Made by a program: the position numbers and the translations under genes. The notes beneath the pieces were generated by a model that saw only the letters and a list, made by a program, of their open reading frames with translations, did no database searches and was not told the origin of the DNA. Of a DNA stretch of 64,000 nt, positions 46,857-54,952 are shown in pieces (within the stretch, counting starts at the first letter, position 1; each line of letters starts with the position of its first letter). The DNA is from Blastococcus saxobsidens (GTDB lineage Bacteria > Actinomycetota > Actinomycetes > Mycobacteriales > Geodermatophilaceae), in NCBI RefSeq assembly GCF_010682065.1, contig NZ_JAAGWG010000008.1, forward strand, positions 1 to 64,000. Direction: 5' to 3'.

Positions 46857-47165
46857 GTGTCCGTCGTCGTCGTCGCCACGATCACCCCGCGCCCGGACGC
46901 GGTGGACGCCGTCCGGGAGGCCATCCTGGCCGCCGTGCCGAAGGTGCATGCCGAGCCCGGCTGCGAGCTCTACGCCCTGCACGAGGGCGACGGGGTGTTC
47001 GTCATGGTCGAGCGGTGGGAGAGCCCGGACGCGCTGCGGGTGCACGGCAAGGCCGAGGCGCTGAGCACGCTGGGTGCGGCGCTGGCCGACAAGCTGGCCG
47101 CTCCGCTGGACGTGCGCCGGCTCTCGGCGCTGCCGGCCGGTGACCCGGACAAGGGCGCCGTCTGA
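46857..47165 (+). CDS. Antibiotic biosynthesis monooxygenase (ABM) family protein
   Basis: A 102-residue protein of the dimeric alpha/beta-barrel ABM group, similar to YgiN-type quinol monooxygenases. VVATITPRPDAVDAVREAIL forms strand 1 and helix 1; HAEPGCELYALHEG and FVMVERWESPDALRVH are typical later motifs. It would act in the cytosol on quinols or reactive carbonyls; true activity is unknown. GTG 46857 follows an AGGAGG site. It is divergent from the flavoprotein and convergent with the secreted protein gene. Confidence 0.88.
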   Translation: MSVVVVATITPRPDAVDAVREAILAAVPKVHAEPGCELYALHEGDGVFVMVERWESPDALRVHGKAEALSTLGAALADKLAAPLDVRRLSALPAGDPDKGAV

Positions 47166-47183
47166 CCTGGCGCCCCGCCGCGC

Positions 47184-48017
47184 TCAGCGGCAGGCGTGGT
47201 TGCGGTCGAGGTCGTCCGGGACGTACTGGGTGAGCTCGACCTCGCCGTCGGGCACCAGCGGCGCCCGGTCGCACGCCGCGACGGCGCCGGTCAGGGAGGT
47301 GGCGCCGGCGAGCCAGCTGGGCAGCCCCGCCAGCGGGCTGTCGTCGGGGACGTCGCCGACGATCCGGCCCCACTGGTAGCCCGTCGAGTACAGCCCCACC
47401 CGGCCGTCCTCGTCGGTCAGGTACTCGGTCATGCCCTCGAGGGTCGCCCGGTTGCGGGCGCGGGCGTCGGCGGAGCCGGTCTGCCAGGTGTTCATGGTCT
47501 CGACGTCCAGCCACCAGGTGTAGTGGTCCGGCCGGCTGTCCAGCCGCGCCGCCCGCGCCGCGGGGCGGAAGAACGCCTCGACGCTGGTGCGTGCCCGTTC
47601 CCAGCCGTACTGCCACGAGCAGGCCATCGAGTTGCCGCCGTCGCACCGGCCGTAGGGCGTCTGGCCCGCCGACGGCCAGGTGGAGACCTGGTCGCGCAGC
47701 TCACCGGGGTTGGCGGTGTTCAGGTAGAGCTGCAGCGCGGGCTGGCCGGGGATCACGCCGGACGAGCCGGCGGCCCACTCCAGCTGGTCGGCCAGGCACG
47801 GGTTGGTCCGGGTGGCCAGGCCCCCGTTCACGCCGACGACGGCGAACGCGGCGTCGTCGGGCAGGTCCGTGCCGCACTGCGGGTGCGAGACGTCGTAGCC
47901 GGCGGTCCGCAGGAACCCGGAGGTCTCCACGGGCGCCGCGGCAGCGGTCGCCGGGGCACCGAGCAGAGCGGTGCCGACGGCGAGAGCGGCGACGACCCAC
48001 CGTGATGCCTGTCTCAT
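47184..48017 (-). CDS. Secreted DUF1906/GH25-like protein
   Basis: A 277-residue exported protein. Residues 1-28 are a signal peptide with an Ala-rich cleavage region (PATAAAA). The mature part resembles DUF1906 glycoside-hydrolase-like TIM barrels related to GH25 lysozymes: GYDVSHPQCG begins the barrel, YTWWLDVETMNTW contains acidic residues at the end of strands, and VGLYSTGYQWG follows. It may bind or cut cell-wall polysaccharide; the catalytic role of this group is not established. It is convergent with the ABM gene. Confidence 0.82.
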   Translation of the reverse strand: MRQASRWVVAALAVGTALLGAPATAAAAPVETSGFLRTAGYDVSHPQCGTDLPDDAAFAVVGVNGGLATRTNPCLADQLEWAAGSSGVIPGQPALQLYLNTANPGELRDQVSTWPSAGQTPYGRCDGGNSMACSWQYGWERARTSVEAFFRPAARAARLDSRPDHYTWWLDVETMNTWQTGSADARARNRATLEGMTEYLTDEDGRVGLYSTGYQWGRIVGDVPDDSPLAGLPSWLAGATSLTGAVAACDRAPLVPDGEVELTQYVPDDLDRNHACR

Positions 48018-48075
48018 CGGCCGCGAACGTACACGCCGCGGCTGTGCGGCCCCCGCGGGCGGTGAGCCGGCCCGG

Positions 48076-48885
48076 TCACACCGCCTGGCAGACCGGGCAC
48101 CAGTACAGGTTGCGGCCCACCAGCACCTGCGTCCGCACCTCGGTGCCGCAGATCCGGCAGGGGAGGCCGGTCCGCCGGTACACGTAGTGCGCGTCCTCGC
48201 GCCGGACCGCGCCGCTGCGCCGCGACCGGTCCTCGGGCCGGGTGGTGACGATGCGGCCCATCCGGACCCCGGCGCGCAGCAGGACGACCAGGTCGGCCCA
48301 CATGGCGGCCCACAGCTCGGCGTCGATCTGCCGGCCCGGGCGGAACGGCGAGACGCGGTGCCGGAAGAGGATCTCCGCCCGGTAGACGTTCCCGACGCCG
48401 GCCAGCACCGACTGGTCCATGAGCAGCGCGCCGATCGCCGTCCGGCTGCCGGAGATGCGGCGCAGGGCCGCGGCGCCGTCGGCGCGGGGGCGCAGCGGGT
48501 CGGGGCCGAGGCGGTCGAGGATGCGGTCCACCTCGGGGGCGGGGAGCACCTCGCAGGCGGTGGGGCCGCGCAGGTCGGTCCAGACGCCGGCGCCGTCGGA
48601 ACCGTCGGCCTCCCAGCGCATGCGGAGCGCGCCCTTGGCGGGTGGGGGAGTGCCGGCCCCGGTGGTGAAGGTGCCGTACAGGCCCAGGTGCACGTGCAGG
48701 TGGTCGCCGCCGAACCGGGCGAACAGGTGCTTGCCGTAGGAGAACACCTCGTCCAGCACGCGGCCGTCGAGCAGGGCGGCGCCGGCGTCGAACCGCCCCT
48801 GCGGGCTGGTGACGTGCACCGGCCGGCCGGCGAACAGGATCGACTGCTCCCGCGCCAGGCGGAACAGGGTGTGGCCCTCGGGCAT
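48076..48885 (-). CDS. nei: Endonuclease VIII-like DNA glycosylase (Nei1 type)
   Basis: A 269-residue Fpg/Nei family enzyme that removes oxidised pyrimidines and cuts the DNA strand. MPEGHTLFRLAR gives the catalytic N-terminal Pro2-Glu3 after Met removal; the sequence resembles mycobacterial Nei1 (Rv2464c). FSYGKHLFARF has the conserved Lys; SVLAGVGNVYRAEILF is the helix-two-turn-helix. A complete Cys4 zinc finger closes the protein (CRIC and CPVC). The start is ATG 48885. It lies next to a GNAT gene on the same strand. Confidence 0.92.
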   Translation of the reverse strand: MPEGHTLFRLAREQSILFAGRPVHVTSPQGRFDAGAALLDGRVLDEVFSYGKHLFARFGGDHLHVHLGLYGTFTTGAGTPPPAKGALRMRWEADGSDGAGVWTDLRGPTACEVLPAPEVDRILDRLGPDPLRPRADGAAALRRISGSRTAIGALLMDQSVLAGVGNVYRAEILFRHRVSPFRPGRQIDAELWAAMWADLVVLLRAGVRMGRIVTTRPEDRSRRSGAVRREDAHYVYRRTGLPCRICGTEVRTQVLVGRNLYWCPVCQAV

Positions 48886-48920
48886 CCGCGCAGCCTAGGT
48901 GGCCGCCGGGAGGGGCCCGG

Positions 48921-49241
48921 TCAGCGGTCGGCGGTCGCCAGGCCGAAGTGCGGCCGGTCGGCCGGGGCCACGAGGTCGGTCGTCTCGGGATGCTGCTGGA
49001 TGTAGTGCCGGACGAACGAGCAGTAGGGCAGCACGGTCAGACCTCGCTCGCGGGCGGCGGTGAGCACGCCGGCGACCAGCGCCTTGCCGAGGCCCTGTCC
49101 GCCCAGCGACGGATCGACCTCGGTGTGCGGGAGCGTCATCTGGCCGTTCTCGACGTGGTAACTGGCCAGGCCGACGACTCGCTCGCCCTGCCGGACCTCG
49201 AAGCGCCCCTTCTCCGGGACGTCGACCACCGTCGTCTCCAT
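48921..49241 (-). CDS. YjdJ-type GNAT N-acetyltransferase
   Basis: A 106-residue protein, the short single-domain GNAT class. GRFEVRQGERVVGLASYHV opens the fold; TEVDPSLGGQGLGKALVAGVL is the acetyl-CoA binding motif A, and VLPYCSFVRHYIQQHPE is the conserved end. ATG 49241 has GGAAGGTGG eight bases upstream; GTG 49253 is an alternative. Relatives acetylate small molecules or protein ends; substrate unknown. It precedes nei on the same strand and may be co-transcribed with it. Confidence 0.88.
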   Translation of the reverse strand: METTVVDVPEKGRFEVRQGERVVGLASYHVENGQMTLPHTEVDPSLGGQGLGKALVAGVLTAARERGLTVLPYCSFVRHYIQQHPETTDLVAPADRPHFGLATADR

Positions 49242-49424
49242 GCTGCGATCCACCTTCCGTCATCCCCGGCGTCGTTGCCGGAGCGCGACGTTCGCCTGAG
49301 CACCGTAACCCTGGGAAACAGCGTCGTCGCTCTCCTGCACCGACGAGTCGGGTCCCGCGAGGGTTCCCGGGCGGCCACCCGATAGCCTTCCCGGCGTCGG
49401 TCGAGGCGCGTCCACAGCGCCCAG

Positions 49425-49500
49425 GCCCCCGTAGCTCAGGGGATAGAGCATCGGTTTCCTAAACCGTGTGTCGCAGGTTCGAATCCTGCCGGGGGCACCA
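49425..49500 (+). tRNA. tRNA-Arg (anticodon CCT)
   Basis: A complete cloverleaf: acceptor GCCCCCG with CGGGGGC, D-arm GCTC..GAGC, anticodon loop TTCCTAA giving anticodon CCT for AGG codons, T-arm GCAGG TTCGAAT CCTGC, and an encoded CCA end. The top pair of the anticodon stem is a T-T mismatch. The 180 bases after it hold no further gene. tRNA-Arg genes often serve as phage integration sites, but no duplicated 3' end is seen here. Confidence 0.95.
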
Positions 49501-49680
49501 GCAGTGCCTGACCACGCCCGTCAGCAGCCGGGCCACCTCGGGTGGAACGTCGCCACCCGCTCGTGCGTTCAGCGAGGGGCAGCGCGTCCGCGCCGGCCCA
49601 CCCGCGTCGAAGAGAGCCATGAGCACAAGTCACAGTCCCCAGGCCGCGCATCCCAGCTCCGGTGAGCAGGTGCGCGGCCG

Positions 49681-51087
49681 GTGACGGAACTGCTCACCCT
49701 GCTGCTGGGCGTGCTGGTGGTCCTGGCGATCACCGTGGTGACCGCGTACTTCGTGGCCCAGGAGTTCGCCTACATGGCGGTCGACCGCTCCGCGCTGGCC
49801 GTCGGCGCCCAGGCCGGTGACACCGCGTCCGAGCGAGCTCTGGCGGTCACCCGTCGCACCTCGTTCATGCTGTCCGGCGCCCAGCTGGGCATCACCGTCA
49901 CCGGGTTGCTGGTCGGCTACGTCGCCGAACCGCTGATCGGGCGGTCCCTCGGCGCGATGCTGGGCGGCGTGGGCGTCCCGACCGCCGTGAGCGTCGGCAT
50001 CGGGGCGGTGCTGGCGCTGCTGTTCTCCACGGTCGTGCAGATGCTGTTCGGGGAGCTCTTCCCGAAGAACCTGGCCATCTCCCGGCCGGAGCCGGTCGCC
50101 CGCCGGCTGGCCGCGTCCACCACCGTGTACCTGAAGGTCTTCGGCTGGCTGATCCGGGTCTTCGACCAGTCGTCGAACGTGCTGCTGCGGGCGCTGCGGA
50201 TCGAGCCGGTGCACGACGTCGAGCACGCGGCGACCGCCCGCGACCTGGAGCACATCGTCGAGGAGTCACGGGAGCGCGGGGACCTCCCCGCCGAGCTGTC
50301 GATGATGCTCGACCGCATCCTCGACTTCCCCAACCGCGACGTCGGGCACGCGATGATCCCCAGACCCCGGGTCGGCACCGTCGCCGACACCGACACCATC
50401 GACCACCTGCGCGAGCTGATGACCTCCGGGCACTCCCGCTACCCGGTGCTCGAGACCGGGACGGGCGACGTCGTCGGGGTCGTCCACCTGGCCGACGTCC
50501 TGACCACCCGGCAGCCGGGGACGGCTCCGGTGACGGCCATCGCCCGCGAGTGCCTGGTCGTCTCCACGTTCACCCCGCTGCCCGACGCGCTGAGCCAGCT
50601 CGCCGGGTCGGACAACCAGATGGCCTGCGTGATCGACGAGTACGGCGGCTTCGCCGGCGTCATCACGCTGGAGGACCTCGCCGAGGAACTGGTCGGGGAG
50701 ATCACCGACGAGCACGACGCCGAGCACCCCGAGTACGTGCCCGTCGAGGGCGACGGGGTGTGGGAGATGCCCGGCGACGTGCACGTGGACGAGGTCGAGC
50801 GCGCCCTCGGGGTCGACCTGCCGCGAGGGGACTTCGAGACCGTCGCCGGCCTGGTCATCGCCGTCGCCGGGACGCTGCCCGAGCCCGGTTCGACGGTGAC
50901 CGTGGAGCTGCCACCCGATCCCGGCGACCTGGTCCACGAGAACGCCCCCGCCGCGCACCTGCTGCACGTGCAGGTCCTCGCCGTCGAGCGCCACGTGCCG
51001 TCCCGCGTGCGACTCGAGCTCCCCGACCGCATGGGGGTGCCGGGCCGGTCCGGCGCCGCCCCGGCGCTCGAGGAGGGCGACCGATGA
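49681..51087 (+). CDS. CNNM/CorC-HlyC family membrane protein, first of pair
   Basis: A 468-residue protein with a DUF21/CNNM membrane domain (three to four helices, residues about 1-190), two CBS domains (about 200-340) that bind adenine nucleotides, and a C-terminal CorC/HlyC domain (about 355-440). GELFPKNLAISRPE is the conserved CNNM segment, IPRPRVGTV enters the CBS pair and DEYGGFAGVITLEDL the second CBS. Relatives affect Mg2+ or Co2+ efflux. GTG 49681 is the start. It overlaps the second family member by ATGA, so both are made together. Confidence 0.88.
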   Translation: MTELLTLLLGVLVVLAITVVTAYFVAQEFAYMAVDRSALAVGAQAGDTASERALAVTRRTSFMLSGAQLGITVTGLLVGYVAEPLIGRSLGAMLGGVGVPTAVSVGIGAVLALLFSTVVQMLFGELFPKNLAISRPEPVARRLAASTTVYLKVFGWLIRVFDQSSNVLLRALRIEPVHDVEHAATARDLEHIVEESRERGDLPAELSMMLDRILDFPNRDVGHAMIPRPRVGTVADTDTIDHLRELMTSGHSRYPVLETGTGDVVGVVHLADVLTTRQPGTAPVTAIARECLVVSTFTPLPDALSQLAGSDNQMACVIDEYGGFAGVITLEDLAEELVGEITDEHDAEHPEYVPVEGDGVWEMPGDVHVDEVERALGVDLPRGDFETVAGLVIAVAGTLPEPGSTVTVELPPDPGDLVHENAPAAHLLHVQVLAVERHVPSRVRLELPDRMGVPGRSGAAPALEEGDR

Positions 51088-52115
51088 GCGAGAGCCCGTG
51101 GGTGGTCGTCGTCGCCACCGTGGTCATCGTGGCCCTGAGCGCGTTCTTCGTCGCCGTGGAGTTCGCCGCGCTGGCTGCCAAGCGGCACCGGCTGGAGGAG
51201 GCCGCCCCGACCAGCCGGTCCGCCCGCGCGGCGCTGCGCAACTCCTCGGAGCTGACGCTGCTGCTGGCCGGCTCCCAGCTCGGCATCACCGCGGCCACCC
51301 TGGCGCTCGGTGCGATCAGCAAGCCGGCGGTGCACCACTGGCTCACGCCGCTGTTCGAGACCTGGGGACTGCCGCTGGTCGCCGCGGACGTCGTCGGCTT
51401 CGTCCTGGCGCTGCTGGTGGTGACGTTCATCCACCTGGTGGTCGGCGAGATGGCCCCCAAGTCGTGGGCGATCGCGCACCCGGAGCGCTCGGCCACCCTG
51501 CTGGCGACACCCATGCGGGCATTCATGGCGGTGTTCCGGCCGCTGCTGCGGGCGCTCAACGCGGCGGCCAACGCCCTCCTCCGCCGGGTCGGCGTCGAAC
51601 CGTCCGACGAGCTCGCCGTCGGGCACAGCCCCGCCGCGCTGCGCCACCTGGTCGAGCACTCGGCCAACGTCGGTGCTCTGGACGCGAGCTTCTCCGAGCA
51701 GATCTCCGTCGCCCTCGAACTGGAGCGGCTCACCGTCCGGGAACTGCTCGGCTCCGTCTCCCGCCCGACCGGCGTCCGCGCCGACGCGACCGTCGGGGAG
51801 GTGCGGGCGCACACCCAGCGCTCGGGTCACCTGCGGATCCTGCTGGGCGCGGCCGACGGGGAGCAGATCACCGGCGTCGTGCACGTCCGCGACACCCTCA
51901 CCGCACCCGACGACGCGCCGGCGGCCCCCTTCGCCCGCCCGGTGTTCGCCCTGCCCGCCGACACCACCGTGCACGTGGCGCTCAAGGCGATGCGCGAGAC
52001 CCGCAACCACCTCGCCGTCGTCACCGACCGCGAGGCGGGTCCGGTCGTCGGCGTCGTCACGCTGTCCGACGTGCTCCGCCGGCTGTTCCCCCAGCAGGCC
52101 GCTCCAGCGGCCTGA
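51084..52115 (+). CDS. CNNM family membrane protein, second of pair
   Basis: A 343-residue relative of the preceding protein, with the membrane domain (helices at about 5-25, 60-80 and 100-125; GEMAPKSWAIAHPE is the CNNM segment) and two CBS domains, but without the C-terminal CorC/HlyC domain. It begins ATG 51084 with a GAGGAGGG ribosome-binding site, overlapping the previous stop. The pairing of a long and a short form is common in actinobacteria and suggests a hetero-oligomer. Ion specificity unknown. Confidence 0.88.
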   Translation: MSESPWVVVVATVVIVALSAFFVAVEFAALAAKRHRLEEAAPTSRSARAALRNSSELTLLLAGSQLGITAATLALGAISKPAVHHWLTPLFETWGLPLVAADVVGFVLALLVVTFIHLVVGEMAPKSWAIAHPERSATLLATPMRAFMAVFRPLLRALNAAANALLRRVGVEPSDELAVGHSPAALRHLVEHSANVGALDASFSEQISVALELERLTVRELLGSVSRPTGVRADATVGEVRAHTQRSGHLRILLGAADGEQITGVVHVRDTLTAPDDAPAAPFARPVFALPADTTVHVALKAMRETRNHLAVVTDREAGPVVGVVTLSDVLRRLFPQQAAPAA

Positions 52116-52195
52116 CCGGACGGCACGGCCGGGCCCGGGCCGTTCGTCCCGGCCTTCTCCTAGGCTCCCGGCACCGAGGTGCGAAGGGGGCGGAC

Positions 52196-52867
52196 GTGGC
52201 CGGGACGACGGTGACCGAGGTGATGGCCGAGCTGGCCGCGCTCGAGGACCCGAAGGCGCGTGCGGTCAACGAGCGGCACGGCGACGACCACGGGGTGAAC
52301 CTCGGCCGCCTGCGCGCGCTGGCCAAGGAGCTGAAGACGCAGCAGGAGCTCGCGCGCGGGCTGTGGGGGACCGGCGACACCGCGGCGCGACTGCTGGCCC
52401 TGCTGATCTGCCGTCCGAAGGCGTTCGAGCGCGACGAGCTGGACGCCATGCTGCGCCAGGCGCGCGTGCCCAAGGTGCACGACTGGCTCGTCAACTACGT
52501 CGTGAAGAAGAGCCCGCACGCCGAAGCCCTGCGCATGGCGTGGACGGGCGACCCGGACCCGGTGGTCGCCAGTGCCGGCTGGGCGCTGACCACCGAGCGC
52601 GTGGCGAAGAGCCCCGACGGCCTCGACCTCGCCGGGCTCCTCGACGTGATCGAGGCGGAGATGAAGGACGCCCCGGACCGCCTCCAGTGGGCGATGAACC
52701 ACTGCCTGGCCCAGATCGGGATCGAGCACGCCGAGCACCGCGCCCGCGCGCTCGAGATCGGTGAGCGCCTGCAGGTGCTGCGCGACCACCCGACCCCGCC
52801 GAACTGCACGTCCCCGTTCGCGCCGGTCTGGATCACCGAGATGGTCCGCCGGAAGCAGGACGCCTGA
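52196..52867 (+). CDS. AlkD-like DNA alkylation repair protein
   Basis: A 223-residue all-helical protein of the HEAT-like AlkD group, DNA glycosylases that remove alkylated bases. LGRLRALAKELKTQQELARG matches the N-terminal helices, and WLVNYVVKKSPHAEALRMAW and WALTTERVAKSPDG resemble the HEAT repeats. The C-terminus has PPNCTSPFAPVWITEMV, common to a subgroup. The catalytic Asp and Trp of classical AlkD cannot be placed with certainty, so activity is inferred. GTG 52196 has AAGGGGG five bases upstream. Confidence 0.78.
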   Translation: MAGTTVTEVMAELAALEDPKARAVNERHGDDHGVNLGRLRALAKELKTQQELARGLWGTGDTAARLLALLICRPKAFERDELDAMLRQARVPKVHDWLVNYVVKKSPHAEALRMAWTGDPDPVVASAGWALTTERVAKSPDGLDLAGLLDVIEAEMKDAPDRLQWAMNHCLAQIGIEHAEHRARALEIGERLQVLRDHPTPPNCTSPFAPVWITEMVRRKQDA

Positions 52868-52884
52868 CCCTCTCCGGGCGGGGG

Positions 52885-52916
52885 TCGAGCCGGTGGCGGG
52901 AGGGCGCCCGGCTCGA
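52885..52916 (+). terminator. Hairpin terminator after AlkD-like gene
   Basis: TCGAGCCGG (52885-52893) pairs with CCGGCTCGA (52908-52916) around 14 bases, and is followed by GTTTCGG. It lies 17 bases after the AlkD-like stop. Confidence 0.6.
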
Positions 52917-52980
52917 GTTTCGGGCGTGTGAGGAGGCCGCTACGTTGAGCCGACTCCACCCGCTCTCGAGAGGACAACGG

Positions 52981-53862
52981 ATGCGCAAGCGCGTGCAGGC
53001 GGTGCTCGTCGGAATGGTCGCGATGCTGGGTGTGGGGCTGGTCGCCCCCGCGCCGGCCGGCGCGATCACCGGCGGCCAGGTGGACTCGGCGAACGAGTTC
53101 GCCAACGTCGGGATCATCGCGTTCTACGACGCGACCGGCCGCTACCGGTGCTCGGCCACCCTCGTGACCCCGACCGTGCTCCTGACCGCGGCGCACTGCA
53201 CCGCCGGCACCGTCGGCGACACGCTCGTGAACTTCAACTGGTTCATCGACGACGAGGCCCCGTCCGACCTGCCGCGGGCGGCGGACGACACCGGCGACGG
53301 CATCTCGACCTCCGGGTACGCCGGCTCCCAGGGGCAGTGGCTCGCCGGCACCGCCCACACCCACCCGCAGTACTCGGACTTCACCGACCTGAAGAACTGG
53401 AACGACGTCGGCGTCGTCGTCCTCGACGAGCCGGTCACCGGCATCACCCCCGCTGAGCTGGCGCCGCGCGACCAGCTGGAGCAGTACCGCCAGCCGAAGC
53501 TGAACAAGACCCTCTTCACCGTGGTCGGCTACGGCACCGAGGTGCGGCAGGCCACCGAGGGCCCGCAGAAGCCCACGCCGCAGAGCTACCCGATCGTCCG
53601 CCGGTACACCGACGTGGTCGGCCAGAAGCTGACCCCGCAGATCCTGCAGGCCAACGGCAACGAGCACGACAACCGCGGTGGCGGCGGCAGCTGCTTCGGT
53701 GACTCCGGTGGTCCCTCGTTCGACCCGCAGGGCTACCTGGTGACCGTGACCAGCTACGGCTACACGAGCAACTGCCGCTACATCGACGGTCTCCAGCGCG
53801 TCGACATCGCGGTCGTGCAGGACTGGCTGGCCGGGTTCGGCGTCCACCCCGCTGCCGCCTGA
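52981..53862 (+). CDS. Secreted trypsin-like serine protease
   Basis: A 293-residue S1 peptidase. The N-terminus MRKRVQAVLVG and the hydrophobic core form a signal peptide ending near AGA at residue 33. The mature protein starts ITGG. The catalytic triad is present: His in LTAAHC, Asp in WNDVGVVVLD and Ser in CFGDSGGPSF. Cys pairs probably form disulphides, as expected outside the cell. The start ATG 52981 has a GAGAGGA site; an upstream ATG in frame would spoil the signal peptide. It is followed by a very strong terminator and is probably monocistronic. Confidence 0.92.
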   Translation: MRKRVQAVLVGMVAMLGVGLVAPAPAGAITGGQVDSANEFANVGIIAFYDATGRYRCSATLVTPTVLLTAAHCTAGTVGDTLVNFNWFIDDEAPSDLPRAADDTGDGISTSGYAGSQGQWLAGTAHTHPQYSDFTDLKNWNDVGVVVLDEPVTGITPAELAPRDQLEQYRQPKLNKTLFTVVGYGTEVRQATEGPQKPTPQSYPIVRRYTDVVGQKLTPQILQANGNEHDNRGGGGSCFGDSGGPSFDPQGYLVTVTSYGYTSNCRYIDGLQRVDIAVVQDWLAGFGVHPAAA

Positions 53863-53873
53863 CCTCCCCGTCC

Positions 53874-53915
53874 GCACACGGGCCCCGCTCCTCTCCGGGA
53901 GCGGGGCCCGTGTGC
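53874..53915 (+). terminator. Perfect 18-bp stem terminator
   Basis: GCACACGGGCCCCGCTCC (53874-53891) pairs perfectly with 53898-53915 around a 6-base loop. It lies 11 bases after the protease stop. There is no T-run, which is common for actinobacterial terminators. Confidence 0.85.
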
Positions 53916-54083
53916 GTCCGCCACCGCGTCGTCTCGCCTGCGCGGACGGGCGGCGACCCCTGTCACCCACACCGGTGAAGCGGCCACGCCGAGAAAGCGC
54001 TGCGTAATCGCTCAAGCTGGGCGTTCACCCGGTCGATGGAGTGCAGGTCAGCACGTCGTCGAACGGAAAGCAGAGCCGCCACC

Positions 54084-54794
54084 GTGTCCAGCCCGATGCC
54101 CGGCACCACCCGCGGAGCGATCCGCGTCCTGATCCTCGCCGACGCGCCCGTCCTGCGTCGCGGCCTGGTCGGCATGGTGAACGAGACCGCTGGACTCCAG
54201 GCGGTCGGGGCCCCCGGTGAGCCGCGGCGCGCGCTCACGCTGGCCGAGTCCGCCCGTCCGGACGCCGTCATCGTCGAGCTGGGCTCCGGCCGCGCCGCCA
54301 CCCTCAGCGCCTGCCGCGACCTGCGCCGCCGCTACCCGACGCTGGCGATCGTCGCCGTCGCCGTGTCCGCCGACCCCGCCGTCGTCAACGAGGCGCTCGC
54401 CGCCGGTGTGCGCGGCTACCTGCTCATGAACACCTCGTCCACGCTGCTGGGCTGGGCGGTCCTCGCCGCCCGCGCCGGCCGCACCGTCGTCGACCCGCAG
54501 ATCCGCCGGGGCGAGACCGACGGCGTGCCGGAGTCGCGCGAGCTGGTCCTGGAGGTGCCGCTGACCCGCCGGGAATCCGACGTGCTCGACGAGCTGGTCA
54601 AGGGCCAGTCCAACCGCACGATCGGCGAGAACCTGTTCATCTCCGAGGACACCGTGAAGTCCCACGTCAAGGCGATCCTGCGCAAGCTGGGCGCCCGCGA
54701 CCGGTCGCACGCCGTGTCCCTGGTGCTCAAGGCCCGCGGTCCGGCCTGCACCTGCGGCGCGCACGCGCCGGCCGAGGTGCCCGCCGAGGTCTGA
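54084..54794 (+). CDS. Orphan LuxR/NarL regulator with degenerate receiver domain
   Basis: A 236-residue regulator. The C-terminal LuxR domain is complete (LTRRESDVLDELVKGQSNRT, then SEDTVKSHVKAILRKLGARD). The N-terminal receiver (about 15-130) keeps the fold but lacks the phosphorylation site: the acidic pair DD is AD (VLILADAPVLRRG), the phospho-acceptor Asp is Glu (VIVELGSG), and the conserved Lys is Met (GYLLMN). It is therefore likely regulated other than by phosphate transfer; no kinase is adjacent. GTG 54084 is used; ATG 54036 is possible. It may control itself or the sirtuin gene through the palindromes downstream (inference). Confidence 0.85.
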   Translation: MSSPMPGTTRGAIRVLILADAPVLRRGLVGMVNETAGLQAVGAPGEPRRALTLAESARPDAVIVELGSGRAATLSACRDLRRRYPTLAIVAVAVSADPAVVNEALAAGVRGYLLMNTSSTLLGWAVLAARAGRTVVDPQIRRGETDGVPESRELVLEVPLTRRESDVLDELVKGQSNRTIGENLFISEDTVKSHVKAILRKLGARDRSHAVSLVLKARGPACTCGAHAPAEVPAEV

Positions 54795-54835
54795 GCAGGA
54801 CGACGACCTCCTCGCGCTCCACCCACGGGCGGGCA

Positions 54836-54891
54836 CGTTCCCGCGGGAACGCGGACAAGCCACCTGCCTTGACCACGTTCCCGCGGGAACG
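54836..54891. promoter_or_regulatory. Twin 16-bp palindromes, probable operators
   Basis: CGTTCCCGCGGGAACG occurs at 54836-54851 and again, identical, at 54876-54891. The centres are 40 bases apart, about four helical turns. They lie between the LuxR-type regulator and the sirtuin gene, and a TTGACC -35-like box sits beside the second copy. The arrangement suggests cooperative binding by a dimeric regulator. The binding protein is unknown. Confidence 0.6.
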
Positions 54892-54952
54892 CCTGGCCCG
54901 TATGTGACCCGGGGCCCGTGCCGGTCGGTGCTCCGAGGGGGACCATGGGGGC

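Noticed and set aside
49425..49680. Integration site at tRNA-Arg(CCT)
   Set aside because: No duplicated tRNA 3' end, integrase or foreign composition is present beside it.
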